Positions 6,977 through 14,686 of a DNA stretch of 40,360 bases are shown one piece after another. Below the pieces are notes generated by a model, which was not told the origin of the DNA, made no database searches, and saw only the letters and a list, made by a program, of their open reading frames with translations. This DNA comes from an uncultured bacterium (lineage in GTDB: Bacteria > Bacillota > Clostridia > Oscillospirales > Acutalibacteraceae). How positions within the stretch are numbered: position 1 is the first letter of the stretch; every line of letters starts with the position of its first letter. The stretch lies in the NCBI GenBank assembly GCA_949293385.1, contig CASFDQ010000013.1, forward strand, positions 1 to 40,360, given 5' to 3'. The position numbers and the translations under genes are program-made.

Positions 6977-7074
6977 AACCGATAAACTTTGTTTTTCTAT
7001 GAACGATATTTTAAAAAATAATGAATATCAGAATATTTTTTTCGCCTCGGGGTAACAATAATTCTCGAAAGGCG

Positions 7075-7761
7075 ATGATTTTTTTGGATTATAAAAAGAC
7101 AAAACTCGGACGATTCTTTTTAGGGAAAGGCTTTTACGGGGTATTGGCACTCTGCCTTGCGGCGGTGGGTGCGGCGGCCTGGTCGGCCTTTGACCGAGCT
7201 GCAGAGCCCGAAAGCGCCAAAAAGCCCGAAGGTTCACAGTATATTGCATCCTCGGAAAACACCTCTTCAGATACACAGGCGGGGGCAGATACCGAATCCA
7301 AGATACCGTACATTCCCGAAGACGTTTCCTCTTCTGCTCCCTCTTCCTCCAACGTGGCTACGTCCTTCACCGCACCTATGTCGGGCGGAACGGTCAAGCC
7401 CTACAGCGAAAACGAGCTTCTTTATTCGGCGACCTTTTCGGATATGAGGACACATTTAGGGCTCGATATCGAGGGAACCGCGGAAGAGGACGTACGGGCC
7501 TGCGGTAACGGCTACGTTTCGGCGGTCATCGACGACCCTCTCCTTGGAAAATACGTTGAGATCGACCACGGCAAGGGAGTCGTTGCAAGATATTGCGGCC
7601 TCGGAACGGTCTACGTCGAGGAGGGCGAGAGCGTAACGGCTACCACCTGCATCGGGCTTCTCGGGACCGTGCCTTCCGAATGTCAGGATGCGACCCATCT
7701 CCACTTGGAGTTTTACTACGACGAATATCCCGTCGACCCTATGCAGTATATCGGACAGTAA
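7075..7761 (+). CDS. SpoIIQ-like membrane-anchored LytM/M23 domain protein
   Basis: Starting at ATG 7075 gives 228 residues. An earlier in-frame ATG (7021) and a TTG (7084) are possible, and the ribosome site is weak for all. One transmembrane helix (about 22-37) precedes a Ser/Pro/Glu-rich linker (40-95) and a C-terminal LytM domain. The domain keeps the zinc ligands H127 and D131 (HLGLD) and H210 of HLH (208-210). The extra histidine used in catalysis (Y-x-H) is cysteine C174 (RYCGL). Layout and sequence resemble SpoIIQ, the forespore half of the SpoIIQ-SpoIIIAH channel across the engulfed forespore membranes. With dipicolinate synthase elsewhere in the window this supports a spore former. 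Enzymatic activity is doubtful. Confidence 0.7.
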   Translation: MIFLDYKKTKLGRFFLGKGFYGVLALCLAAVGAAAWSAFDRAAEPESAKKPEGSQYIASSENTSSDTQAGADTESKIPYIPEDVSSSAPSSSNVATSFTAPMSGGTVKPYSENELLYSATFSDMRTHLGLDIEGTAEEDVRACGNGYVSAVIDDPLLGKYVEIDHGKGVVARYCGLGTVYVEEGESVTATTCIGLLGTVPSECQDATHLHLEFYYDEYPVDPMQYIGQ

Positions 7762-7812
7762 AAAAACATCCCTGATAACGGGTATACGCCCGAAATTCAG
7801 GGATGCTTTTTG
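7761..7812 (+). terminator. Terminator after the SpoIIQ-like gene
   Basis: The outer stem CATCCCTGA (7767-7775) with TCAGGGATG (7797-7805) encloses a second small stem CGGG/CCCG. CTTTTTG follows. Confidence 0.75.
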
Positions 7813-7883
7813 ATGTGAAAAGAAACTTGGTTGTCTTTATTCAACATATTTTCGTTGCACATCCATATAGAACGTGGTGACCT

Positions 7884-7908
7884 TCTATGTTATAAATTAT
7901 AACATAGA
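7884..7908. promoter_or_regulatory. Perfect 25-bp palindrome, likely operator of the RHH gene
   Basis: The arms TCTATGTTATAA (7884-7895) and TTATAACATAGA (7897-7908) match perfectly around a single A. A further half-site TTTATAAC follows at 7909-7916. It lies 44 bases before the start of a ribbon-helix-helix protein, the usual place for autoregulatory binding by that family. It contains TATAA runs that could serve as the -10, so binding would block transcription. Confidence 0.6.
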
Positions 7909-7951
7909 TTTATAACAAAAGTCAAGACATAATATTTATGAGGTGAGGCAA

Positions 7952-8140
7952 ATGCACGAAAAGCTCATAATAGGAAAAAAGGCTCTTAAGGGGGAGGACG
8001 GATATAAGACCTTTTCCATAAGGATCAAGGAAGAGTCGGCTGCCGATCTCGACCGACTTTCAAAAGCAACAAATCGCTCGCGAAACGAGCTTATTAACAT
8101 ACTTCTCGACTATGCGATAAATCATTGTGAGGTAAAATAA
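7952..8140 (+). CDS. Ribbon-helix-helix DNA-binding protein (CopG/Arc-like)
   Basis: ATG 7952 follows GAGGTGA by five bases and gives 62 residues. Residues 19-60 form the ribbon-helix-helix fold: a strand (KTFSIRIKEE), helix A (AADLDRLSKAT) and helix B after the turn (SRNELINILLDYAI). Such proteins bind DNA as dimers through the paired strands. No toxin or partner gene lies next to it; the neighbour is convergent ribF, sharing a terminator. With the palindrome upstream it is probably an autoregulated repressor. Other targets are unknown. Confidence 0.75.
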   Translation: MHEKLIIGKKALKGEDGYKTFSIRIKEESAADLDRLSKATNRSRNELINILLDYAINHCEVK

Positions 8141-8165
8141 AACCGCCTAACGGCGGTTTTATTTT
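8139..8165. terminator. Bidirectional terminator between the RHH gene and ribF
   Basis: The stem AAAACCGCC (8139-8147) with GGCGGTTTT (8152-8160) is flanked by A-run and T-run sequence on its two sides. It can end the plus-strand RHH transcript and the minus-strand ribF operon. Confidence 0.8.
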
Positions 8166-9013
8166 TTAGAGTTCATCTTAACCTGCTCGGCGTTTTGCTT
8201 TATGGCGGCGATAAGCTCGTCGACCGAGGAAAATTTCTTTTCCTCCCTTAAAAAGGTATAAAGCTCGGTCTTCACCGTTTCACCGTAACAGTCGTCGCTG
8301 TAATCCAGAATAAAGGTTTCGGAGGAGATATAGTCGGTTATAAAGGTCGGTCGAAGTCCTATATTTGTTACTCCGTCGTATCTTTTGCCCCTTATTTCCA
8401 CGACCGTCTGATACACTCCGTTTTTGGGTCTCACTTTACCTTCGGGATATAGCTGATTTATTGTCGGAAGGCCCCATGTTCGTCCCCTCTGATCCCCTTT
8501 TACCACCTCGGCAGCAAAGGAGAAGGGCTCGCCCAAAAGCTCGGCGGCTTTCTCAGTTTTTCCTTCGGCGATAAGGGCTTTTATATAGGTCGAGGAGACG
8601 GTTTTTCCCTCGCTTACGACCTCGGGGCATTCGAAGAATTCAGTTCCCTTTTCGTTACACCAATTTCTTAAAAACTCGGTGTCTCCCGCCGCTTTTTTAC
8701 CGAAACGGTAGTTAAAGCCGCAGCATATCTTTCCGATGGTGTATTTCTCGGAAAGCATACCAAGAAATTCCGTCGGAGAAAGGTCCTTAACCTCAAAAAA
8801 GTTTAAAAAAAGCACCTCGTCGATACCCAAGGACCGAAGCTTTTCTTCCCTTTCACGAGGGGTCATCAGGGCTCCTTCGGCCTTTCCGGGAATTGAGGAA
8901 AAGGTTACGGCAACCGACCTATAGGGGCTTTTTACAGCGCCTTCAAGCACCGCTTTGTGTCCTATGTGTACTCCGTCGAACATTCCGAGCGCCACCGCAT
9001 ATTTTTCAGTCAT
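8159..9013 (-). CDS. ribF: Bifunctional riboflavin kinase/FAD synthetase
   Basis: This enzyme phosphorylates riboflavin to FMN and adenylates FMN to FAD in the cytoplasm. The 284-residue protein has the nucleotidyltransferase half first (ALGMFDGVHIGHKAVL near the N-terminus, later CCGFNYRFGKKAAGD). The flavokinase half follows (GDQRGRTWGLPTINQ, then KNGVYQTVVEIRGKRYDGV and NIGLRPTF). The start is ATG 9013, or GTG one codon earlier, behind GGGAGG. It is last in the nusA-infB-truB operon, a usual place in Firmicutes. No FMN riboswitch precedes it; the gap to truB is filled by a hairpin array. Confidence 0.92.
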   Translation of the reverse strand: MTEKYAVALGMFDGVHIGHKAVLEGAVKSPYRSVAVTFSSIPGKAEGALMTPREREEKLRSLGIDEVLFLNFFEVKDLSPTEFLGMLSEKYTIGKICCGFNYRFGKKAAGDTEFLRNWCNEKGTEFFECPEVVSEGKTVSSTYIKALIAEGKTEKAAELLGEPFSFAAEVVKGDQRGRTWGLPTINQLYPEGKVRPKNGVYQTVVEIRGKRYDGVTNIGLRPTFITDYISSETFILDYSDDCYGETVKTELYTFLREEKKFSSVDELIAAIKQNAEQVKMNSKK

Positions 9014-9028
9014 CACGTTTTTCCTCCC

Positions 9029-9142
9029 TTCAGCGGCTTTGCCGCAAACTATGATCGCTTACGCGAGTTATGATTGACTATCGTCAAACTATGATGCCTT
9101 CGGCAGTTATGATTGGCTACGCCAAGCTTTATCGCGAAGACG
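9029..9142. repeat. Array of mini-hairpins with alternating 10-base spacers
   Basis: Five short inverted repeats (GCGGCTTTGCCGC, CGCTTACGCG, GACTATCGTC, GCCTTCGGC, GGCTACGCC) alternate with two spacers, AAACTATGAT and AGTTATGATT. The unit of spacer, hairpin, spacer, hairpin occurs twice (about 9048-9126). The hairpin arms differ between copies while the spacers are kept. Related hairpin arrays occur between genes of gut Clostridia (recalled). It lies within the ribF operon transcript, between truB and ribF. Confidence 0.65.
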
Positions 9143-10024
9143 TCACCACTGATTTATTACGCATTTAATTGCAATCTGCGCGTTAGCGTTATCGGCGTAG
9201 CCTACGCCGAGAAATTTGTCACCGAATTTTACGCGAAGAAGCTGACCGTCGGCGAAATCGGCATTTTTAAGCCGTTCGTAGGAAAGCTGACCGCCGTTTG
9301 AAAAACGAACCGCCTGCTTTTCGGTTACCTTTACTTCGGTAAGGTAAGCAAGCGCGGTTTCTTCGGGAAGAATAAAATCGGTTATATTTTCTCTTGTTAA
9401 ATCGTCTAAAGATACCGCGTCCTTAATATCGAAGCCGCCCGTGGCGGTACGGATAAGCTCGGTCATAGTTGCGCCGCATCCGAGGGCATCACCGATATCG
9501 CGACAAAGAGAGCGGATATAGGTACCCTTAGAGCAGTCGACGGCAATTTTGAAGGTGTCTCCCTCAAAGGCTAAAAGTTCGAGGGAATTTATCCTAATTT
9601 CTCTTGCCTCGATATCTACCGTTTTTCCCTGACGGGCAAGCTCGTAAAGACGGACTCCGTCCTTTTTAAGGGCGGAATAAATAGGGGGCGTCTGCATTAT
9701 TTTGCCTTTGAACTTTTCTAAGGCTTCGAGAAGTTGTTCTCTTGTTACCGAAACGCTTTTTTCGGCCGAAACGGTACCCGTAATATCGCAGGTATCGGTA
9801 GTAATTCCGAGTTTTACCTCGGCGATATAGCTTTTATCGGCGTCAAGCATAATTCCCGCAAGGGCGGTAGCCCGTCCGAAAAATACGGGAAGCAGTCCCG
9901 TGGCAAGGGGGTCGAGGGTTCCGGTATGACCGACCCTTTTTTCCTGCCCGAGCCACTTAAGCTTATTTACCGCCGAGAAGGAGGTTATTCCCTTAGGCTT
10001 ATTGAGTAATATCAGACCCTGCAT
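9143..10024 (-). CDS. truB: tRNA pseudouridine(55) synthase
   Basis: TruB converts U55 of the tRNA T-loop to pseudouridine. The 293-residue protein opens with GLILLNKPKGITSF and contains the catalytic-aspartate motif GHTGTLDPLATGLLP. KSYIAEVKLGITTDTCDITG and CSKGTYIRSLCRDIGDALG follow. A C-terminal extension matches the usual PUA-like tail. The ATG follows GGAGG by six bases and overlaps the end of nrnA by 26 bases, so translation is probably coupled. Confidence 0.93.
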   Translation of the reverse strand: MQGLILLNKPKGITSFSAVNKLKWLGQEKRVGHTGTLDPLATGLLPVFFGRATALAGIMLDADKSYIAEVKLGITTDTCDITGTVSAEKSVSVTREQLLEALEKFKGKIMQTPPIYSALKKDGVRLYELARQGKTVDIEAREIRINSLELLAFEGDTFKIAVDCSKGTYIRSLCRDIGDALGCGATMTELIRTATGGFDIKDAVSLDDLTRENITDFILPEETALAYLTEVKVTEKQAVRFSNGGQLSYERLKNADFADGQLLRVKFGDKFLGVGYADNANAQIAIKCVINQW

Positions 10025-10988
10025 CGGCCGCCTCCAGTGCTTCTTTTACGGCGGAAAGGATCTTGGCCTTTGCCTCGTCAAGCGTACCAATAACGGTACA
10101 GCCTGCCGCCGCCTTATGTCCTCCGCCTCCAAGGGTCCCGCATATAGCCGAAGCGTCAAGGGGGGCGTAGGTACGAAGGGATATCTTAAATTCGTTTTCG
10201 CGGTTTTCTTTAAGTGTTACACCTGCGAGGACGCCTTCCACAGAGCGGGACATTGGAGGTACACCCTCCATATCCGAGCGGCTGCAGCCTGTCTCCCGCT
10301 GAGTTTCCAGAGTAATTGCCATAAGCATACAGCGGTCGTCAAAATGAAACTCGGCTCCGTCAAGGACCCGTTTCTCCATTTCGACCCTGCTTTTCGACTT
10401 GGTATCGAACATAATGCGGTTAATTTCTGCCGCATCTACTCCGATCTTATAAAGCTCGGCGGCGATCTCGTGGGTTCGGGCGGTAACGTTCTGATACTTA
10501 AAGCAACCCGTATCGGTTGAAATTCCCGTATAGAGGGCGTTGGCGATATTTCGGTCGAATTCCACTCCGAGCTCGTCTAAGATCTCATATATACACTGCG
10601 CCGCGGCGGCGGCATCGGCATCGAGATAAAGGCGGCTTGCGTAGCGGGTATTTGAGACGTGGTGATCGATATTGAGGTCGATCCTGCCCTCAAAGCGCTC
10701 GTAAAGGTCGCCGAGCAGTTTTATATCGGCAACGTCCACCGCAACCACCGTTTCGGGGATAAAGTCACAGTCACTGTCATCGATAAAATAATCGTATTTA
10801 TGAGGGATCTCGTCACAGCAGACCACCTGAGCCCTTTTACCCAGCTTTCTGAGTCCCATTTTAAGACCGTAGGCCGAGCCTAAGGTATCGCCGTCGGGGT
10901 TCACGTGGGTCAGTACGACGTAGTTATCGTGAGCTTTTAAAAAATCGCAAAGGGAGGCTAGGGTGAGTATTTCGCAGGTATTACTCAT
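9999..10988 (-). CDS. nrnA: DHH/DHHA1 phosphoesterase, NrnA-like oligoribonuclease/pAp phosphatase
   Basis: This 329-residue cytoplasmic protein has the DHH-family metal motifs THVNPDGDTLGSA (about 27-39), VAVDVAD and DHHVSN. The C-terminal DHHA1 motif GGGGHKAAAG is present. Members degrade short RNA oligomers and dephosphorylate pAp, and Firmicutes commonly carry the gene between rbfA and truB. GAGGAGG precedes the ATG, and the first codons overlap the end of rbfA by eight bases. Confidence 0.9.
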   Translation of the reverse strand: MSNTCEILTLASLCDFLKAHDNYVVLTHVNPDGDTLGSAYGLKMGLRKLGKRAQVVCCDEIPHKYDYFIDDSDCDFIPETVVAVDVADIKLLGDLYERFEGRIDLNIDHHVSNTRYASRLYLDADAAAAAQCIYEILDELGVEFDRNIANALYTGISTDTGCFKYQNVTARTHEIAAELYKIGVDAAEINRIMFDTKSKSRVEMEKRVLDGAEFHFDDRCMLMAITLETQRETGCSRSDMEGVPPMSRSVEGVLAGVTLKENRENEFKISLRTYAPLDASAICGTLGGGGHKAAAGCTVIGTLDEAKAKILSAVKEALEAADAGSDITQ

Positions 10989-11349
10989 CGTCGGCCTCCT
11001 CTTCCTCCTTTTTATCGAAGGAGTTTACTATTCTCGAAATATTTGCGCTTATTTCGATAGAATCGTCGGCTGCGAAGCGAAGCTCAGGCACCTTACGAAG
11101 CTTGAGCTTTGCGCCGAGCTCGCGGCGGATATAGCCTGCGGCATTTTTAAGAGCCTTGACCGATTCTGCGGTTTTTTCCCTGCCTTCGATGGCGCTTACG
11201 TACACCTTGGCATAGGACATATCCCCCGAAACGTCAAGCTTTACGATAGAGAGCAGCTTGCTTATGCGAGGGTCTTTGACCTCGGAAAGAATTTCCGAAA
11301 GGGCATATTTTATATCGGATGTAACACGACCCATTTTGAATCCGGGCAT
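10981..11349 (-). CDS. rbfA: 30S ribosome-binding factor A
   Basis: RbfA is a cold-shock and maturation factor that binds the 30S subunit and acts on the 5' end of 16S rRNA. The 122-residue protein is of normal length and has the KH-like core: RVTSDIKYALSEILSEVKDPRI, here split as two motifs RVTSDIKYAL and VKDPRI, then YAKVYVS and the late segment PELRFAADDSIE. An acidic tail (EEEEADDE) closes it. It follows infB in the conserved operon order, but a repeat of about 250 bases separates the two genes. Confidence 0.9.
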   Translation of the reverse strand: MPGFKMGRVTSDIKYALSEILSEVKDPRISKLLSIVKLDVSGDMSYAKVYVSAIEGREKTAESVKALKNAAGYIRRELGAKLKLRKVPELRFAADDSIEISANISRIVNSFDKKEEEEADDE

Positions 11350-11373
11350 ATTATACCTCCTGAAGTTTAGTTA

Positions 11374-11430
11374 GGGCCAAGGGCCGAGGGCCGAGGGCCG
11401 AGTGATCAGTGATCAGTGGTCAGTTATCAG
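11374..11430. repeat. Short tandem repeats (GGGCCGA and TGATCAG types)
   Basis: About four copies of a GGGCCAA/GGGCCGA heptamer unit (11374-11401) are followed by several imperfect copies of AGTGATC/AGTTATC (11401-11430). A similar purine stretch is near 5026 and a CAGTGAACAG-type stretch directly after the SGNH gene. These look like simple-sequence repeats of the genome with no evident coding role. Confidence 0.5.
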
Positions 11431-11455
11431 AGACGTAATATTTTACTGAACGGTT

Positions 11456-11604
11456 AAACAATGAGAGAAATTGTTTCACAGGGAAGCCGCGCCCACAAAA
11501 CAATGAGAGAAATTTTTGCAGAAGGAAGTGCGGCAAGCGAAGACATATACAGATATTTCGAGCGTGCCGCACAATGTTCTGCGGAAATTTATCCATTGTT
11601 TTTA
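11456..11604. repeat. MITE-like imperfect palindrome between infB and rbfA
   Basis: AAACAATGAGAGAAAT occurs twice (11458 and 11499), 41 bases apart. From the second copy a long imperfect palindrome runs to 11603. AAAACAATG pairs with CATTGTTTT, AAATTTTTGCAGAA with TTCTGCGGAAATTT, and GTGCGGCA pairs perfectly with TGCCGCAC. The right end touches the infB stop codon (11602-11604). It has no transposase. It could fold as a long hairpin in the operon mRNA and affect processing or termination between infB and rbfA. Confidence 0.6.
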
Positions 11605-14082
11605 ATCTCTATATTCTTCCACAATATAAGCTTCGAATATGTCGCCTTCCTTAATGTCGGCGAACTTCTCAAGGGAGATGCCGCACTCATAACCCTGAGC
11701 GACCTCCTTAACGTCGTCCTTGAAGCGCTTAAGTGAGTCGATCTTATCTTCGGCAACGATGATACCGTCACGGACTACGCGGATGTTGCAGTTACGGGTA
11801 ACCTTACCCTCGGTAACATAACCGCCTGCGATGGTACCGACGCCTGAGATCTTAAAGGTGTTTCTAACCTCGATAGAACCGCACTCGACGTCACGGTACT
11901 TGGGAGCAAGCATACCCTTCATAGCGGATTCGATCTCTTCGATAGCGTCGTAGATAACTCTATAGAGACGCATATCTACGCCGTCGCGCTCTGCGGCAGC
12001 CTTGGCAACCGAATCGGGACGGACGTTGAAGCCGACGATGATAGCGCCCGAAGTCTGAGCCAGCATAACGTCGGTCTCGTTTACGCCGCCTACGGCGCCG
12101 TGAATGACCTTAACGCGAACCTCGTCGTTAGAGAGCTTCTCAAGAGACTGCTTAACCGCTTCAACCGAGCCCTGAACGTCGGCCTTAACTATAAGCTTCA
12201 GCTCCTTAAGCTCGCCTTCACCCAGCCTGTCGAAAAGGTTATCGAGGGTGACCTTGGAGGCGGCGGCATTAGCCTCGTCCTTGGCCTTCTGCTTTCTCTG
12301 CTCAACAAGCTCACGGGCAAGACGCTCGTTGGAAACGGCGTCGAAGGCATCGCCTGCGGTGGGAACCTCGGTAAGACCTGCGATCTCGACGGGCACGGAG
12401 GGGCCTGCTTCCTTAAGCTTCTGACCGCGCTCGTTGGTCATAACGCGGACACGGCCGACGGAGGTACCTGCAATTACGATATCGCCGTTTTTAAGGGTTC
12501 CGTTCTGAACAAGGAGGGTTGCAATAGGTCCGCGACCCTTATCAAGACGGGCTTCGATTACGATGCCCTTTGCTTTTCTGTTGGGGTTGGCCTTAAGCTC
12601 CTGCATTTCGGCAACAAGGAGAACGTTTTCGAGAAGGGTATCGATTCCCTCGTGGGTCTTGGCCGATACGGGAACGCAGATAACGTCTCCGCCCCACTCC
12701 TCGGGGACGAGGGAGTGCTCGGTGAGCTGCTGCTTTATCCTGTCGGGGTTAGCCTCGGGCTTATCCATCTTATTGATAGCAACGATTATCTGAACCTCAG
12801 CGGCCTTGGCGTGGTTTATAGCCTCAATGGTCTGGGGCATAATACCGTCATCGGCGGCAACAACGAGGATAGCGATATCGGTAGCCATAGCTCCGCGCTG
12901 ACGCATAGAGGTAAAGGCGGCGTGACCGGGGGTGTCGAGGAAGGTTATATCGTGACCCGCGGCGTTTACCCTGTAAGCACCGATGTGCTGAGTTATTCCG
13001 CCTGCCTCGCCTGCGGTAACGGCGGTATTACGGATAGCGTCGAGAAGGGAGGTCTTACCGTGGTCAACGTGACCCATAACGACGACGACGGGGCTTCTCG
13101 GGAGAAGGTTTTCCTCGGTGTCGGGGGTCTCGTCCATTATCTGCTCTTCGATGGTAACGACGACGGCGCGCTCGATCTTTGCGCCCATTTCGGTTACGAC
13201 GATCTCGGCGGTATCGTAGTCGATGGTCTGATTAACCGATGCCATCATTCCGAGCTTCATAAGCTCCTTTATGACCTCGGCGGCCGTCTTCTTCATAGCG
13301 GCGGCAAGCTCGCCGACGGTTATCTCGTCGCCGACCGTAACGGTGATGGGGGTCTTCTTGATGCGTTCAAGCTGAATTCTGCGCATCTTCTCGGCCTCGA
13401 TCTCCTTCTTGGACTTCTCCTGACGGCGGTAGTTCTGAGATTTCTGGTTTATCTTCTGCTTTCTCTGAGCGTTGTCCTTCATAGAGTTTGCAGGAGCGAT
13501 ATTTTCGTATTTTTCGTTATATTTCTCCATATCGACGTTGGAGAAACGGGTATCGACGGTTCTGCGCTCGGCAGGTCCGCGGTTAGGTGCGGCGCCTGCA
13601 GGACGGTCCTCCTTCTTTCTTGCCTCAAAGGGTCTCGGGTCGGAGGGCTTGTGCTCGCGCTTGGGCTCCTCCTTCTTAGGCTCGTCCTTGGGGGCTTCCT
13701 TCTTGGGTTCGGCCTTTTTGGGGGCGGGTACGGACTCCTCGGTCTTTCCCTTGGCGGCACGCTTAGCGGCCAACTCAGCCTCCTGAGCGGCCTTTAACTG
13801 CTCAAGAATAGCCATCTGTGCGGCAAGGTTCTGATCCTTTTTGGCCTTCTTAGCCTTTTCGACCTCCTCGCGGGCGGTCTTACCGGTGGCAAAATAGTCG
13901 TCGAAGCTCTTTACCTCGGTTTTCTTTGTGAGGATAGCGAAAAGAATATTCGTCTCCTCGGGGGTAAGGGAAGCACCGGATTTCTTATCGATTCCGGCGG
14001 TATCCTTTAAAATTGCGGAGATCTCTTTTACGTTCATTCCGAAATCAGCCGCAGCCGTGTTGATCTTATATTTCTCCATCAT
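11602..14082 (-). CDS. infB: Translation initiation factor IF-2
   Basis: IF-2 is the GTPase that brings initiator tRNA to the 30S subunit and promotes subunit joining. From the ATG at 14082 (behind AGGAGG) it has 826 residues. It has an N-terminal IF2_N unit ([19 protein letters not shown]), a long charged Lys/Glu/Pro linker (about 70-200) and a second IF2_N unit. The G domain follows, with [23 protein letters not shown] and [10 protein letters not shown], then domains II to IV. A longer frame upstream overlaps ylxQ and lacks a ribosome site. The 17-base overlap with ylxQ suggests coupling. Codon bias makes a 565-codon antisense frame that is not a gene. Confidence 0.95.
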   Translation of the reverse strand: MMEKYKINTAAADFGMNVKEISAILKDTAGIDKKSGASLTPEETNILFAILTKKTEVKSFDDYFATGKTAREEVEKAKKAKKDQNLAAQMAILEQLKAAQEAELAAKRAAKGKTEESVPAPKKAEPKKEAPKDEPKKEEPKREHKPSDPRPFEARKKEDRPAGAAPNRGPAERRTVDTRFSNVDMEKYNEKYENIAPANSMKDNAQRKQKINQKSQNYRRQEKSKKEIEAEKMRRIQLERIKKTPITVTVGDEITVGELAAAMKKTAAEVIKELMKLGMMASVNQTIDYDTAEIVVTEMGAKIERAVVVTIEEQIMDETPDTEENLLPRSPVVVVMGHVDHGKTSLLDAIRNTAVTAGEAGGITQHIGAYRVNAAGHDITFLDTPGHAAFTSMRQRGAMATDIAILVVAADDGIMPQTIEAINHAKAAEVQIIVAINKMDKPEANPDRIKQQLTEHSLVPEEWGGDVICVPVSAKTHEGIDTLLENVLLVAEMQELKANPNRKAKGIVIEARLDKGRGPIATLLVQNGTLKNGDIVIAGTSVGRVRVMTNERGQKLKEAGPSVPVEIAGLTEVPTAGDAFDAVSNERLARELVEQRKQKAKDEANAAASKVTLDNLFDRLGEGELKELKLIVKADVQGSVEAVKQSLEKLSNDEVRVKVIHGAVGGVNETDVMLAQTSGAIIVGFNVRPDSVAKAAAERDGVDMRLYRVIYDAIEEIESAMKGMLAPKYRDVECGSIEVRNTFKISGVGTIAGGYVTEGKVTRNCNIRVVRDGIIVAEDKIDSLKRFKDDVKEVAQGYECGISLEKFADIKEGDIFEAYIVEEYRD

Positions 14083-14392
14083 GGGCAAATTCCTCCTGTT
14101 TCTTAAGTACTGCGGATGCGAATCCATCATCGTTTACGGCGAGGATTCCGCAGTTTTTACCAAGTCTTTCTGACAGGGTGGTCTTATCGGTATTTTTTAG
14201 TTTTATAACGGGTATCTGCTTTTTATCCGCTTTAAATTTTAGCTCTTTTATGCTTTTTTCGGATATATCGTTAGCAACTAGTACAAGTCTTGCTTTCCCG
14301 CTCTCCACCGCAAACTCGGTGGCGTGGGTTCCGAAGGAAAGCTTTCCTGCCTTAGCGGCAAAGCCTAAAAGGGAAAGAGCGGGATCACTCAT
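14066..14392 (-). CDS. rplGA: Ribosomal L7Ae-family protein YlxQ
   Basis: This 108-residue protein carries the L7Ae/L30e/Gadd45 fold: [19 protein letters not shown], then [16 protein letters not shown] and the late [16 protein letters not shown]. Family members bind RNA kink-turns. YlxQ is encoded between ylxR and infB in most Firmicutes and is thought to act on RNA. It overlaps ylxR by eight bases and infB by 17, the tightest coupling of the operon. Confidence 0.85.
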   Translation of the reverse strand: MSDPALSLLGFAAKAGKLSFGTHATEFAVESGKARLVLVANDISEKSIKELKFKADKKQIPVIKLKNTDKTTLSERLGKNCGILAVNDDGFASAVLKKQEEFAHDGEI

Positions 14393-14654
14393 TATCCTTC
14401 AGCTCCTTTTCTACGGCGGCGACAGCCTCGCCTGAAAGCTTTTGACCGAAGGCACGCTCGAAGCTTTTTCTCTTTATCGCCATATTAAAGCAGTTTACAG
14501 ATCGGCAGATATACGAACCTCTTCCGTTTTTCTTTCCCGTAAGATCTAAAGAAATTTCGCCCTCGGGAGAACGGACAACGCGTACCAGCTCGGACTTAGG
14601 CTTCATTTCGCCGCATCCGCCGCACTGACGCAGGGGTATCCTTCTTTGCTGCAT
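14385..14654 (-). CDS. rnpM: YlxR/RnpM family RNA-binding protein
   Basis: This 89-residue protein has the YlxR fold signature: PLRQCGGCGEMKPKSELVRV, then GRGSYICRSVNCF. Three to four cysteines are positioned as in the family. The Bacillus member (RnpM) binds the RNase P RNA and modulates its activity. It sits between nusA and ylxQ as usual, with GGAGG before the ATG. Confidence 0.87.
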   Translation of the reverse strand: MQQRRIPLRQCGGCGEMKPKSELVRVVRSPEGEISLDLTGKKNGRGSYICRSVNCFNMAIKRKSFERAFGQKLSGEAVAAVEKELKDNE

Positions 14655-14686
14655 ATCTATTCCTCCGTTTAAATACTTATAATCTT

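Noticed and set aside
6924..7055. 43-codon frame before the SpoIIQ-like gene as a firm gene
   Set aside because: The likely transcription start is downstream of its ATG, and I see no conservation evidence; kept only as an observation.
9014..9142. FMN riboswitch upstream of ribF
   Set aside because: No aptamer-like conserved segments; the region is a hairpin array and ribF is internal to an operon.
9029..9142. CRISPR array
   Set aside because: Repeated units are about 10 bases with hairpin spacers of similar size, and no cas genes are present.
11461..11736. 91-codon plus-strand frame
   Set aside because: It arises from the MITE-like repeat and the end of infB in antisense; it begins within a direct repeat.
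12100..13797. 565-codon open frame on the plus strand
   Set aside because: It is antisense to infB, low in complexity and explained by the codon bias of IF-2; no ribosome site or recognisable domain.
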